64,000 nt of DNA from Phoebastria nigripes (lineage: Eukaryota; Chordata; Aves; Procellariiformes; Diomedeidae): contig JAYKAV010000478.1 of assembly GCA_035582835.1 (NCBI GenBank), positions 1,824,086 through 1,888,085 on the forward strand, given 5' to 3'. Positions within the stretch are counted from its first letter, which is position 1; each line of letters starts with the position of its first letter. Positions 21,850-35,764 of this stretch are shown here, piece after piece. The translations under genes and the position numbers were made by a program. The notes beneath the pieces were generated by a model that searched no databases, was not told where the DNA came from, and saw only the letters and a list, made by a program, of their open reading frames with translations.

Positions 21850-24800
21850 AGCATTTCTGAAATATTTCATAATATTGGTACAGACTTGTATAGACAGGGA
21901 ATAGACCAGAAGACCTACCATTTTGAGACCATTTCTAACATCTTTTATTCTGTGAGACCAAGATACGTATGAAGAGGCAATTAATTTTTACTGCTGTCAA
22001 GTTAACCTCTTAAAAATAGAAAACAGAGACTTGGTGAACTTGAAAGAAAAAAGAACTAGTTAATCAGACACAGTAGAATTATTCCTACATGAAGGAGGCG
22101 AGCCGAAGAAAAATCAGGTTTAGTTCATCCATTTTTCAGAAGAAAGAATTTAACGCACTTTTCTTGGTGAATTTGAAAGATATCCCTCTGCATTAGACTT
22201 CAGCCATATTCCTCTGAGGTGTGTTTCCATCTTTGTTGCTAAAGTCTGCTTCCTGAGAGAGACAGATTTAAATTTAAACTCAATACGCTGGACACCCTTT
22301 TTATTTTCCATGGTGTCATTGTTTTTGTTCTGCACTTTAAGCTGCCTGACCTGAAATTAGCAATTTATCATACTGCCCAGTTAAGAAAAAAGAGTGACTG
22401 TACAATGGAAAATGTTGCTGAGGGTCTACTTCTGCTGCCAAGCTGTATCTAAAATCATTTCTTGATCGAGGTCCAGCCCATTTTATTTTTACCTCTTTCA
22501 TAACAAAAGAGAAAAAACTTGGCAGAAGTCTGCAAACTATTGGTAGAAAGACAGAATAGCTACCGGGTACCAGAGTATCTGGCAAGACATACAAGTGTTC
22601 CCAGACATAACTATCATGAGCATGTAAATAAAAACATAACTTACATATAGCACCGCCACAGCCTGAGTGCTTTTTAAATCCATCTCTGAAGCTGTGTCCG
22701 TTTGTGCCTGGCTCAACTGCCGACAAATGAGAAGCAAAGAACAATATTGTTCTTCGCTGGCAGAATACAGAATTGCAAGTCCCTCAATTTGCAGGTCACA
22801 TCAAGCATCACAACCAGAAGGTGAAGGAGGAAGTTCTGAGTCACGGGAACACAGTAAATGTTAAAACTCACTATCTTCTCTGAAGAAGTAATATCCCAAA
22901 GGCAAAATCAAGAACATTTCCCTCACTATTCACGAGGCCCAGACTTTTCCAGAGACTGAATAAGCACACAAAATGTCAAATGGTGATATATGCCCAGGAC
23001 CGACCTGTTAGATATGACTGACATCATCATAGCTGGTGGAAATCTGAAGACTTCCAGACGTTAGTCCAAAAATGCACCAGAAGTTTTCCTTCCTAAATCC
23101 AGGTTTGCTGCCCAGAGCTTTGGTTGACTTTCTACAATACTGGGAGTTACTCCCCATAACTATCAGAACTGTGATCTAGATCCCCATCAACATCCTTCTG
23201 CTTCCAGTTGTTCATTATGAACACAAATCAGTAAAACCAGAATGGTTTCCCAATGCGGAGGGGGGGAAGAAAACAAACAAAAAAATCCCAGCAACCAAGA
23301 GAGAGAATCTGACAATATTATCCAACTAAGATCTCTGAAGTTGAAGTGTTCTTAACAGCAAACTTGTTTCTGACAAGTTCAAGAGGCCACAGGCCAATTT
23401 ATTTTATTCAGTAATTTCTTTTGGAGCCTAAGAAAGAAAAAGTTCTTTTAATATAACAACAGCTCAAGGTGTATAGTGTATGTTTTCTTATCATCACTTT
23501 ACACATTCCATATCTATCCGTATCTCCACTCCCCAAGATTTCCTCTCAAGGAGAATTACTCTGCTTTGACTTCGCCCACATTCTCAGATTTTATACATTA
23601 GTTTCACTGTCAGTATTTACATGGAAACTCTTACATTGAAAGAGAAACAGGTATTTGACTCAATCAGTAGTGACTGTGTGTTTAAATGCCTTCACATGCA
23701 AGAGTCGAAATATTTACCTAAGTATTTGTATCTAGACACAAGACACCACAGTTACCTTCACACAATACACACACTTTCTACACCTACAGCTGAAATCCAC
23801 ACATCAGATTGCACAATCTTTGTCAGTATGAGTTCATTATGGTGTTTTACCATCTTTTCTATATTAAGTGAAACAATATATACTATTCTGGGCTTATTTG
23901 AACACTTCACTTGTTAGGACCACATGTCTTGAAGAACCACAGTTTCCAACGTAGCAGCTGAACGAGATTAAAGTCTTTCCCTCCTCTACAAACTTCTATC
24001 TACTACTTTCCCAGCAAAGAGTGGTATACCAGTACAAAATAGCGCTATGCATTTCAGGATCAATGANGGTTTTAAGGTCTGGTATGGCACACTGTCTTCA
24101 AATTAGAAAAGCAAACTTCGAGATGATTAGCCTCGTATATATACCACAAGCACCTGACTTCATCTGGCTAGTAGATGTCACTGACTCAAAATGCTTTAGA
24201 GTCAACTTCTGCTGTAGTTGGTCTTCATAGTCTGTTGAATCAGGCTGTTAACAAAGGACCAGCTAGTTTGACAGGTAGAGTGACAGGAAAATACGTAGAG
24301 ACCTAAACCAGTTCTCAAATAGTTGTTCCTAAAATATGGCCTGTAACATAAAATAAAAAAAANCAATGACAAGCTGAGGAATTGTATTGGGATTTTTGGA
24401 GCATCATGAATAATGTATCACATACATAAACTCTTAACTTCAACCTGGTAAACTTTTTATGTCACACAAAGCTCCCTGGGCCTTTGCACGTGCATGCGCA
24501 CACACACACAAATACAAAGGGAGAGGTGCATAGAAAACATTTTACGATCTCCCTTCAAAAACGTATTTTCAGGAAAGATTTGTAGAAAGAACCAGAGCCC
24601 GAGCAAGGAACAGCAAAGAAACAGATAGGGAAGAACAGTGTAATGTGGGAAAAACAAAAGCAGCTCAGACAATTCATTGGGAAATGCACGCAGCGGAGCA
24701 GGAGGAAGAACGTAGATGATGCCTAGCTCACAGAAGGGTGCAGTGCAGCTGTCTGGAGGAGCTCTGAGGGAGTCAATAGTCCATTAGTAGCATCATCTAG

Positions 24801-27200
24801 CAAATTTGCTCATGCACAGTGTCCCACTGATGCAAGAGCTACCTTTGTAAGCACTATCTGTAGGGTATTTCCACCACACTCCAGAGGAAAAACTTGTTTG
24901 GAGCATCCTGAAGTGAAAGCAAGGAGGTTCAGTATAATGTGAAAGGTGTGGGGAAGAGTTCAAAATCACATTTAATCCTCCTTCAGCACATTTGGTGAAA
25001 TACATGAGTTTTGCTAAGAGATAATTTGGCATATTGAACAAATACTAGGACAAACAGACTGTACCTGTTCCTACTTTTCTATCATTGGCAAATCAAATTT
25101 GTATTTAACTCCATCGGTTGCCAATATTTCATGGGAATGAACATCTGACCTCTATGTCAGTATGTCTAAAATACAGCATGAAAACTAGTCTTAAATGAAC
25201 CCTTTCAATGAAAACCAAACAAGTAGCTACCTGTATTAAACTGATAATGCCCAAATATAGAAAATTGATTACAGGTTATAAGTAGTCCCGATCGGTAGGT
25301 ACACTCGGTTTTTCACCCAACACAAATAGATCACAGTCAGAGAAGGAAGTATTTCATTTCTGTTGACTCAATCTATTAATTAAAGTAAACATAAATATTT
25401 TAAGTCCCAGCCAATTCATCTATTTTTGGCTTAGAAATGAGTAATTATCTTGTTTGTGACTAATCTCAGTAGCAAATTTATGAGGGGCAAGGGCCACTTC
25501 GGAAACACATGGTCTAATGTGAGTACCCGAGACCGTACTAGAGGTATTTTTCTGCTTGCAAAGAGCAATTTACAATTATTAACCTTTTCCAACTAAAAAG
25601 GAATGGAAAGAATTCAGGCCTCTCAAATTATATCCAACTTTGTTTCTCATCCTAAACAGCCTTCAGATTATTTCATATCTTCCCCCTTTCTCTGTCACAA
25701 CCTAATAATCATTTCACACACAAATACTCACAAATCATATGTGCACTGTGTCAGCTTCAAAACAGGGAGAAACTGAGAGGCAATTTTTCCTCTCAGTTCT
25801 CATCAAGGTCCTGGTATTATCCTGATTCAAGGAAATGCTTTATTTTAAGCCTGACTTCACATATATGGTTAGGTGCTGTGTGTACCGTGTGGAGACAAAG
25901 GCTCAAGACCAATTTAATCTACAGTAACAAAATTGAGGAGGTTCAGCTTACCTGCACTGAGTGAGATGATCAGTCTTTCCATGACACAAGTTCACATTGG
26001 TAACTTTACAGTGCATATTAACCAAATAGTTTCCAGAGACATGAATTTCATGGAGCTTTGCAAGGATTCTGGGCGTGGAATAATATGTTTCATTTTGGAG
26101 TATATTCTATCTGTGCCACAGTGCCTGCAGTAGCCGATACTTTTTATACATCTACATCCAGATCAAAGCATTCATCTCCAACAAGCACGACCATTGACAT
26201 CAACAGAGGTGTTCCAAGTTACTCCAAAAGAAGAGGTATCTGAACATTTTCCATAGGTATTTGAACAGAGTAAACAATGACCTCATACAAAAATAGCATT
26301 AAGAAAAAGCCAAGCCACAACCATACAGCAAAGCAGAACATTTAGCTCAGAAAAAAATCCTCCCTTCAACCAAGGCAACTCCTCTTTCAGTGTTACCTAC
26401 AAGGTCAGCTTCAATAAGTTGCAAAGTACACATACAATAGCCAGAATTTTGCAAGCCTTTTCTGGAAAGTACACTAGTGCACCTGGAAGATTCATGTATC
26501 AGACGTTCCCTGTTTGCACTGTCTGTGATCTTGATAGCTTTGATTCATGTATCACAGGATTTGTACAAAATCCAGCTGTTGGAAGCATAATGAAATTTAT
26601 ATGTTAAACCTATTCTATGTGTTAAAACTGTTCTCCAAAAAGGTTATGGCAGCCCAGAAAAATGGACTGGCAGGAATTTGCCAACTGTATATTTTACTAA
26701 ATTTTAGGGCTTTATATAAACGTGNGATGTGTCGTAAGGCTCACCAATGTCAACACATCTGCAGTCAGGATAATATCCCCCTGTGCACTCTGTCCTTGTT
26801 AGATACAGTTATAATAGCCTGATAATAAGCATACCCCAGATTTACCAAATGTATTAAGTCTTTATATGGAATGCTTGGCAGGGATCCGAGCATCATACAT
26901 GTTAACTACTATTATTATGAATTATCCAAGGGTGCTAGGCAAATAAAAAGATTTGAGATAAAATCCTGATTCTCTAAAGACCGGGATTGTTTCCACTGGT
27001 TTTGACAGAGCTGAGATTTTACTCCTGATCCCTGNCAAAATAAACAATAGACAGCACAATGCTGGGAGGTTGAGAAGAGATGATAGCAAATCCAGAGACA
27101 GAACTACATGGTTATGCAAACTTATTATGAAACATCACCATGCTTTTTCAAAGCAAATAAAATAATGACCCAAAATAGAACGAGTGGAATAAAGCGTCAG
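21850..27200. other. AT-rich unique DNA, no gene seen
   Basis: A long stretch without recognised repeats or coding signal, apart from the alternating tract at 24485-24510 listed separately. A 135-codon reverse frame at 22337-22744 overlaps other frames and has no family I know. Six isolated N bases occur between about 24067 and 27035 together with the one at 21183. Confidence 0.55.
24485..24510. repeat. 26-bp alternating purine-pyrimidine tract with (CA)n
   Basis: From TGCACGTGCATG through GCGCACACACACACA the bases alternate purine and pyrimidine without a break. Such tracts can adopt Z-DNA under negative supercoiling. It also contains CACGTG, a palindromic E-box. A short CA microsatellite makes up the right half. 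Confidence 0.8.
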
Positions 27201-27204
27201 TGAC

Positions 27205-27480
27205 TGTATTATCCCACTTCATAAAAGGGAACACAAAGATTCACAGAGGTTTGCATCAATGTCTTGGTTTTATGAAAACCAGATTACTTTGCAGCTGAAG
27301 AAGGAACTTAAGAAGGAAATTTAGAAGCTGAATTCCTGAGAAGGAATTTAAGAAGGGTTAGGTAAGAATTTTGAAAATACAAACTTAACTAACTTTTGCC
27401 CAAGGGCAGTTAGCAGGGCCATTTACCATGAGAGGGTTAGGATTTTGAACGGTTGAGTTCTGACTCCCAGCCCCACATTC
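27205..27480 (-). mobile_element. MIR-like SINE, apparently split by an insertion
   Basis: The left part, 'ttatcccacttcataaaagg' with 'cacagaggttt', fits reverse-complement MIR 'ttatccccattttacagatgg' and 'cacagagaggtt'. The right part from about 27385, 'aacttttgcccaagggcagt' and 'tctgactcccagcccca', fits the following MIR segments 'gacttgcccaaggtcac' and 'tcctgactcccagccc'. Between them, about 27255-27385 does not fit MIR and is listed separately. Order and orientation of the two parts agree with one original element. Confidence 0.55.
27255..27385. repeat. about 130-bp insert within a MIR, with internal AGAAGGAA repeats
   Basis: The insert holds imperfect copies of an AGAAGGAA(C/T)TTAAGAAGG unit (near 27299-27319 and 27339-27357) and a third shorter form. 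This suggests internal tandem expansion after or during insertion. No terminal inverted repeats or target-site duplication are clear. Confidence 0.4.
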
Positions 27481-27484
27481 AAAA

Positions 27485-30400
27485 TAGTAGATTTCAAAAT
27501 ACTAGGTACTCTCTAGATGTTATGAAGATCATCTACCTGCCCTGGTTGTGTCCTTGTGTAGGATGGAGGAAACAGACTCCTGCATATCACTGATAAAAGT
27601 TTTTTTTTTTTTTTTCCAAAGCAGAAAAGGAGAGGGAAGAACGCAAAGAGGCTTGGTGAGTATCACCAAACTCCAACACAGAATTGTTCATCAAGGTCTG
27701 AGTTTCCCTATTGTGGTTGCGCCAAGATTTATTAAAGCACAGCATGTGTTCACTTATTTCTATCCAAAATGAACTGAAAAGGCACTTTGCATCTGCTCTC
27801 AGGAAAAAAAAAAAGTTTGCTTATTTGGCAAACTTTGTTTAAAAATCTGTTTCTTCCAAGGTTTGTCTCTTTAGTTCTTTTTGTTTGTTTGATTGGGGTT
27901 TTGGGGGCTTTTTTGGTTTTGTACATGGGTGTGTAGCTTTCTTCCCCTCCTGTACCTCTCTTCCTCCATCTGTTGACCTCACTTTAGCACATAGTTTCCC
28001 ACTTACTTTGCCAAAAATGTATAAAACTTGGGGCGTCTGCTCCGATTTCTTTGTGACTTGTAACTGTATCATTAAACTAACATTTGCTGTTATAAAGAAG
28101 TCCCTGTAACTTTAATTAGGCTCTTCTGCTCCATTTGCTCTTGCGCAGTTGCAAGTGTGAAGTAATGCTTCCACATGGAAATGATAGGGAATGGTCTTTA
28201 TTATAAACAAGCTGTGTGAAAAGCCAGAAACCTCAGTACTGAGTTTCTCACAGTACCTAGTACTATACTTTCTGTATACAAGATGTTTTCCTATGCAAAA
28301 TAGTATTTTCCTTATCTTGCATTTCCACCAAAGCCCCCTTCTCTCCCTCTACCACCCCTGAATTCTGCTATTCTGTGGACGAGCATACTCCAAATCCTCT
28401 CAGAGGAGCAGGAAAAAAGGCCATTCCTTGAAAATTCAGTTTTCCAGCCATGGATACGGGCCACACAGCAGCTCACTAGTCCCCTCAGTTTCACAGTTAA
28501 GTCTGGGGTCTCTAGTGCTACTCTATTGCATATCAAGAGTTGGATTAATACCCTGAAAAAGAAAGATTTCATCAGCTAGATTCTCCTGCATCAGAAGCAC
28601 TAATACAGCTAGGCAATAATAATATTTACGTGTGAAGCAACACTACCTGATAAGTTTGGGAACAAGTTTCCATAAAGTCCAAAAAGAAAATGATGCTGAA
28701 ATAAGGAAATGTCACTAGTATCAGAATTAGAAATCATTTTTCCTTATTAAAGTGATTCTTTACTAAATATAGTATGTACAGGTAGACCCAGCGGATATAA
28801 CATTTTCTACCGCTGCAAGCAACTCCCTGTTATTCCAGCAGTTGCACACTAGAGATCATGCAGTATTTCAGGGAACATTCTTTGAAATCAGATCTAGTTA
28901 TTTTTGTTGCTTTATATCTATCTCAGTTAACATATCTCCTTTGAGAAGGAATGTTTACGTGCTAGGCAGTTTGATATAAGAATATGACACTCTTTTACCT
29001 TTTAAATGGAATGACGACAGTGGTGTTTCCTCTTCTACTCTGTGATCCCTTCTCATTACAACATCATTTCTTATTCACATTTTTTTGTTTATATGCATTC
29101 AGCAGGCGTTATTACTGTCCTGCAATAAAGCTATAATCATTACAAGGTGTTCCCTTCCATTGCCATGTACTTAAAGGACATTTTAACCCACATGACACAC
29201 AGTTGATTCAAAAAATAGAAGCCAAAACTCCCAAATCCTAATACTTTGTTTTGATCATAATATTATCTTTCAGTGTTGGCAGGTGGATTTTCCCAGTATT
29301 CCCCTCAAGTTCTTAAATGCAGTATGAATTCAGAGGTATGTTCTCTGAAGAGCTTATACCGTGGAAGAACAAAAGACAACATAAGCAAAAGATCCATTTA
29401 CAAATATGCTGGGCAGGCAATGACTGACCACCCAGCAATCCNGAGAAAGCGTGTTTCATTAGAAAATTCCCAGGCAGCTTGAACAAAGGAGAGAGAACAT
29501 ACCTATGGCAAAACCAGGAAAACTGTAGAATCCTGCCTCTAAATCCATTGTTTCTTGAACAGAAAAGGTCTCATTTCTTTGTTTCTTAGAGTAAAACATA
29601 CCTCAGTAGTGAAGTTCAGAGACCGCTCTGAAGTAGCCATCGTTCTAAAGTACAGCCCTACCAACACAGAGATCCAAGATGTGTCAAAAGCACATGAAAA
29701 CCAACCACATAGCTTTTCCCCCCCAAGACTAGCACTGAATGTATCTACGCTAGATCTCGTAGAAAGGTATGTTCTGCAGATTTGCTCCTCCACTGTGTTC
29801 AGAAGCATTTGAACATCATACAAAGCATAAACTCAGATGATGTGGTTTCCTGGTCCTGGGGAAAGCGGGGTTCCTATGACCAGGTGGCCTTGGAGGTAAT
29901 CCCCAACCATCATCCCTCCCGACTCCACGGACTCTAAGGGCAACCCTGCTAGCATCCAGCTTTACGAGCAGGGAGTAAACCAGTAAGCACAGAAGATAAC
30001 AGAGACACTGTTGTGCCGGAAAATTTCTTCTGGACCCTGAAAAGGTTCTAGTAGCCATCTTTGCCACTGTAAAATTCACAGAATATAAAACAACCGTGAC
30101 ACCTCAAAATTACTGAGCAAACAGTAATGAAATCAACTCACTTTGCTCATTATTCAATCATGAGCCTGGGCGACAAGGTATCTCCGGGTATCTCTTGCTT
30201 CCTCCCTAGAAACAGAGATTACTTAGGAAAAATTGATAGATGTTGCTTCTTCACTGACATACAGAAACTGATTTTTTTTTTTTAAATGAATATGTGATCT
30301 CTTTAAATGAGTATGAGAAGTATATATTATCAAACCACATGAACTTCCCTTTAAAGTCCTCACACACTAAAAAGAGAAAAACACAATAGGCTAATTTCTA

Positions 30401-33400
30401 AACAAAGGCTTGTGCGTTTTCCCATTTTAAACTGTTTATAAAAACTAAAATCCAGTCAAACTATACTGAGAGTGAGAAACAAGGGCTTTCAATTCATCCA
30501 TGCCTCTTCCTTCAAGCGTGCCTTTCACCATCTAAGAAAATCCCAAACAATAACAACAAACTAAAAAGCCTAAACTCTTGGCTAAGTTTCCAGCTGCTAA
30601 TTTTGTCTGTCATGAGCTGCTATTGTCAGTCTGAGGGAGGGATTGTTCCCAACTTAAAAAAAAAAAAAAAGTAGAAGATGCAAAATATACTCAAAGTAAC
30701 ATCTGTGTTTTCTGATTTTATTAAAGCATTTTGTCTTTGTTATACAGAAATAACAAAACACTGAGCCCTTCCCATCAGTATTCATGACGTCTGCCTTTTC
30801 ATACAAAACCCTCTGAAAGAAAATTCCCCCTGGAAAAAAAAAATACTTTCCTTATAAAAAAACAGATTGTGAGACAGATGATTGCATTGTTTAATCAAAT
30901 TTCCATCTGAAAACTCTTTTCCTAGTTTTAGCTTTAGCTCGCCCAGTAAGGCACAGGCACTAGGAAGCACGTGGAAGTATAAAGTAGCAGCTCCTCCATT
31001 TTATTATCTCCCTTGAGCTTTGCAATTGGCAAATGAAAAAGAAAGTGAGGAACAAAAGTAGTGGACATAAATTAAGCCCTGCTTTTTAAAGTTCAAACTG
31101 AATTTTCTTTATTTTTCTACAGCTGTCAGATAAGCAGGGTAAAACCACTAACGCATGTTTAATATATAAAAACTCATAATGTTCAGTAGTACGACCTCCA
31201 TTGGAGACATTAGTTCAGGCCAGTGAACTTGGAGCAAGCCAAGTGTGGAAATGTGGAATTGGGCCAGTGACCCCCACCAGTGCCTGTCATATCTGCTGAA
31301 AGCAAACTTGTCAAATATAGAAGGGGCAGAAGGAGGACAAGAGTATCCTTAAACCAGGGAGCAGCAACAAAGCAAAGATGCCCATCATCTATTCACAGTT
31401 GTCTGTTGTTCAGTAATGGCTCTGGCCATCTCAGGAACAAAAAGTCTGGTTATAGACTCAACCTTTCAACCTTGGCCAGTCTGGGGGCCTTTCATTTCAC
31501 AGGCTCCCCAAAGCTGGTGAGTGATCATAAAGCTATGATATGCTCCTTGCTGTTATCATCTCTTCAAACGTACTCTGTACCAAGCAGAAGAGGAACAGAG
31601 TATTCCCAGGACTGCTAGCCTGCCATAATAAAAGAGCCACCGTTCTTCCCCTTCAGCTACAAAAACAATCTTGAAAAATAGTTGATTGGTTGTATTAATA
31701 GTAATTCCTTAGGATTTTTTATTTTTTTTAATAATTCAAATCATTTTAAATATCTGCCTTACATCCCAACACTGGTTTTAATTTACTCATTGTATACTTT
31801 TCCTTGAGCTTTGGCTGTGGCCTGCTTGCTTTCTGTCCCCTCAGTTTCATTTACTCACTTTTATGCCTCAGCAAAACAAGATGCAGCTGCAGGGAAAAAT
31901 CCACTATGAGCATTTGATTTCACAGACAGGGAACCAGTTAAACCCCCGTCATCGTCAACAGAAGACAGAGAACCTACACTGACATTGTAAAAAAAACCCA
32001 AGAAATTTGTAGGACACATTCAGCTTTCACATCAGCAAGCCTTGATGACCTCACTAACGATTTACATTGCTGTTACTAAGAAGAAAAAGTGACGCTTCGC
32101 AGTACCTGAAGGGGTTTGGTATGCAGTGGTAAGGGTACATTTTAATGCCTCAGAGCTGATACCATGCTCTGCGCGCAGTGGGTGCTTAAAGTTCCCATGA
32201 CAAATCCTGAACTACCAAAGTCTTGGACTCCACTGGATGCCCTGCACCTCACAGAGATCCTTTCCCCTGTAGAAAGCAGCAGCTTCTGCCTGGTTGGCAG
32301 TACCCTGCCTCTGCTAGGTACAGAGGACTCCAGCTTTTGACAGGCTCAAAGCTCCTGCACTTCTTCCTGGGATCAGGTGCTGCCATCATTGAATGACATC
32401 ACACTGTAGCATCTTGTCACTTCGTTAGAAAAAGCACATAGGAAAGCACAATATGACTCTAGCTCATCCACATACTTCTCCCCTTTCCCTAACTGTCACA
32501 GCATCACATCCTTACATTCCTGCAAGATTATTCTTCAGTGTTCATTTCCCATTTTCAATGTATTGCTTTCATGACTATTCTGTATTTCTAATTCTCCTTT
32601 TGAAAAAACATGTTGCAAGCAATACGTTGCAAGTTAGTTACCTGATTCTCTCTTCAGAAAGATATCAGTGGTGGCTTTTCTGTGAAAGCAGTTCTCTGGG
32701 GGCTCTTTTTGCCTATGACTCCTGGTAGTTACCTATCCTACCTATCTAGTCACACATCAGCATTTTTATCAGATGTGAATGAGCCTTACTCANGGGGGAA
32801 TACCACAGTTCTGCTTTTTTAACACAAGAAAGTCTGCTGGTGCTCATCATTTCCAGCCCAAAAACATCAAACTATATTTTCTGGTTTGGAGGGTCTATGC
32901 AAAAGAAAGTAAGTTTGATTGCAAAAGAGAAGACATAATTTTATCCTCTTCAATATTAATTCCTGCAGATCAGATGAGAAGCCTGATGTTTCTTGCTATA
33001 CAAAGCNGTCTCGGAATATGTCCCCAGTATCTTACACCATACTGTGCAGACTGCTTACATGTTTGTTTTCAATCACGTTTTCTTATCCTAACGATAAGTG
33101 TGATGATTTTCAGACTTCTTGTGTCACGTTCCTAAAAGATAACTTCTTAGGACAGTCATTTCCAGGCTAGGTATTTTTAAAAAAAAGATTAAAGATTTTC
33201 ATTTAATTTCTCATTTTGTTTATTCTGTTGCAAGAGAACTTGAGGTAAGTAAACTTTAGTGTTCTGAAGGAACTGTACTCTACCAACACACATATCTACA
33301 GTATTTGCAAACACAAACTTGAACAAAATACATACTGTCANGTGTATAACTTCTGGCTTCAGTCCCAGAGAGGTAGGTGAGGCAAAAAAATCAGGCTAAT

Positions 33401-34365
33401 GTACCTAAGAATAGATTATCAATGCAGACTTTTAAGTAAATTATTTGTATGCGAGTGCCTCCTCTTGAGTTAATTTTGCACACTTGAGAGTAGCCATAGT
33501 TCTGCNTCCCTGCCGAACTCTCCTGCTGGGATATCCGAGGGCAGAGTCTCAATTCTGCAGTAAACTGAGCTACTCTACACACGAGCATTGGAAGAATGTG
33601 GTTTTTTCTTCCAAACACCAAGGAAAAACCCTGGAAAGATACTAAAGAATTAACACTATTTATATGACAACCAGAATTTGAAGTTAATAGTTAAGTGTTA
33701 ACAGTCAATGAGGTGTGTTAACTCTAGCTTTTGCTGTTAAAAAGCAAAAGTTAAAATCTAGCATCACACCAGAGGATCACACCAAGCACCGTGTCATTTA
33801 AGTGGTGTGACCTTTTCAATAAGCTCTAGAGCCAAACAAAAAAAAAAAAACAACCTATGACTACAAACCAATCATTACCACAGCAGGATTTTATACTACA
33901 AAAATGGAGGTAAGTAATTTCATAGGTGCACAAGTGATATATTCCTTATATACTATGTTATTTCCCCACAGTAACCAAGCCTACTGAATGACAAAGAGGA
34001 AATCACAGGTGAGCCCATCTAATGAACATAGCCTGTATTTTTAGGAAAATTCTGGGAATGTAATTAGCAAAAAAAAAAAAAATCGTTTGGTAAATGGAAT
34101 CCCTTAAAGTAAACTGTGTGGACCATGGTTGTCCTTCTGCCTCATTACTGCTTCCTACTTTAAAATAAGAAGGGGTAATTATTGAGTACTGTCAAAACAC
34201 TCACAGCGTCACAAGCCCTGGGGATGATTTCAGTGCATTCAGACTGGCAAAATGGACCTTAATCTGCCACCATTATCCCTGAGATCCATGATCCTGTTGC
34301 AGACTCTCTGAAAAAATAACCGCAAGACAACCAGTTTCCAAACATGTGCTTTCAGGCGAGTCTGG
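27485..34365. other. unique DNA, no gene seen
   Basis: Nearly 7 kb without a feature I can support. It holds short homopolymers (T run near 27600-27615, A runs near 30656-30670, 33839-33851 and 34070-34081). A pyrimidine tract ending in CAG near 31120 resembles a 3' splice site but has no good exon after it. Open frames of up to 118 codons have no recognisable domains. 31280-31618 (112 codons, +) is basic but unfamiliar. Confidence 0.55.
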
Positions 34366-34370
34366 TAATG

Positions 34371-34446
34371 TTATTATGAAGCTTAGTTTATTATTTATCA
34401 TTGTTATTATTATGTATATTATTTATTATGCTTATTATGAAGCTTA
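34371..34446 (+). repeat. 15-bp direct repeat flanking a TTA-rich tract
   Basis: TTATTATGAAGCTTA occurs at 34371-34385 and again at 34432-34446. The DNA between is a degenerate TTA/TAT tract. This looks like slippage or unequal exchange in a microsatellite rather than a target-site duplication. Confidence 0.7.
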
Positions 34447-34449
34447 CAG

Positions 34450-35760
34450 ATAGTACTGAGAACTTTTAGAGGATCCTGAGATGGAAGGCAATTGGTTGGA
34501 GAAGGGNACTATGACTGACAGTTGGAGCCGGAGAACAGACTGAGCCAGATTTGGCCCTCAATTCAAACACAGTCCCTGCAACTAACTGTGCGCATGGATT
34601 TTTTGGGTGCTAACATGCCAGACACGGATACAAACTGAGAGTATAAGCAGACATGCTGAGACTGAGCTATTGTATGGGCATAGGACTCAGGCTAAGGAGA
34701 CTCTACCAAAACATATCTAGGGTGATAAGCAGGAGTTGAGAAGTGACAGAACTGGAACAGATTAGAGAACATGGGCCAAAAAAGAAGCTGCAAGATGGAC
34801 AACTGGCAAATTGGCCCAAGACAACTGGAATGCAGTTCCCACCAGAGCCAAGCTTGGAGGCTCCCTGCTGTTGATAAATACCTGCAAACCTGTTCNATGT
34901 GCGCGTGTGTGTGTGCGAGCAAGCACACGCGTGCTACAATTTGCTGTTATGACCAGAATCTCTGCAGCTCGACTAGTCTATGCACTGCATTTAAAACTTC
35001 AAGCCACGCTGGTGAACCTGTGGTTGTCTCAGAGTACATTAGGTGGGAGTTTTAATTATATATATAGTTTGCTAACTTATGGAAACCTCTAAATACAGAG
35101 ATGTTAAAAAGATGGCAAGATCAAGTTCTCAGAATTCAGAAAGCCTGAAAAGTCAGAATTAAGGTTGGCCACACAACCTTAATTGAACTCTCTGTATGAA
35201 TGGATNTGTATGAAAAAAAATCACCTATCCCATTGGTGAGCCTCTAGCCTTCTCATTTATTGCTCACCTTCCAGGTGATCAGGCTGTAATCCCGAGTCTT
35301 CAGTGCTCAGTTAAAGCTCATTCCTGAGCGGGTCTGTCTTGTCAAGTGAATGAAGCAGAGGCCCTGTAGAAAACCCCTGCATGATCATGCCATTAAAGAC
35401 TGCATCATATTACATCTACACAAGTGGAGCCAATTCGTGTTCAACAGACCACCAAGCTCAAGCTTGGCATTTCTTAAAGCCTGAAAGTTTGGGTTCGGCA
35501 TTTTATAGTTAACAATGTTTTGTGTGTATAGCAGCATAAATGCGTATTCCACAGCTCTGTCAAGCTGTAAGAGGCATCCCTTTGGAGGGAGAGGATTCTT
35601 TGACCACACAAGCTCCTGTCACACAGCTGGGGTAGTGTGGAGTACTTGGCTCAATCTCACAAACCGAATGTGTGTGTGCCCTCACTTCCCTTTGTGTTTT
35701 TGGCTCTGCCATCCAAAGGGTCAGAGTGCATTACTGAACCTAATGAAAACCTCTCCACAT
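34450..35760. other. unique DNA, no gene seen
   Basis: Apart from the alternating tract at 34897-34934, no repeat or gene recognised. Two overlapping forward frames (34771-35055, 34811-35092) and a reverse frame share the same bases and all contain the N at 34896. Confidence 0.55.
34897..34934. repeat. Z-DNA-prone (GT/GC)n tract with imperfect hairpin
   Basis: 21 bases of unbroken purine-pyrimidine alternation (34897-34917) are followed after a short break by a second alternating run (34923-34934, GCACACGCGTGC). The two runs are partly complementary, so the segment could form either Z-DNA or an imperfect hairpin. An N directly to the left fits sequencing difficulty. Confidence 0.7.
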
Positions 35761-35764
35761 CTGG

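Noticed and set aside
27894..27912. GGGGTTTTGGGGG, telomere- or G4-like
   Set aside because: Only two G runs; inside a general T/G-rich stretch.
33728..33750. 8-bp inverted repeat with 7-nt loop
   Set aside because: Too short to support an RNA or terminator claim in a vertebrate genome.
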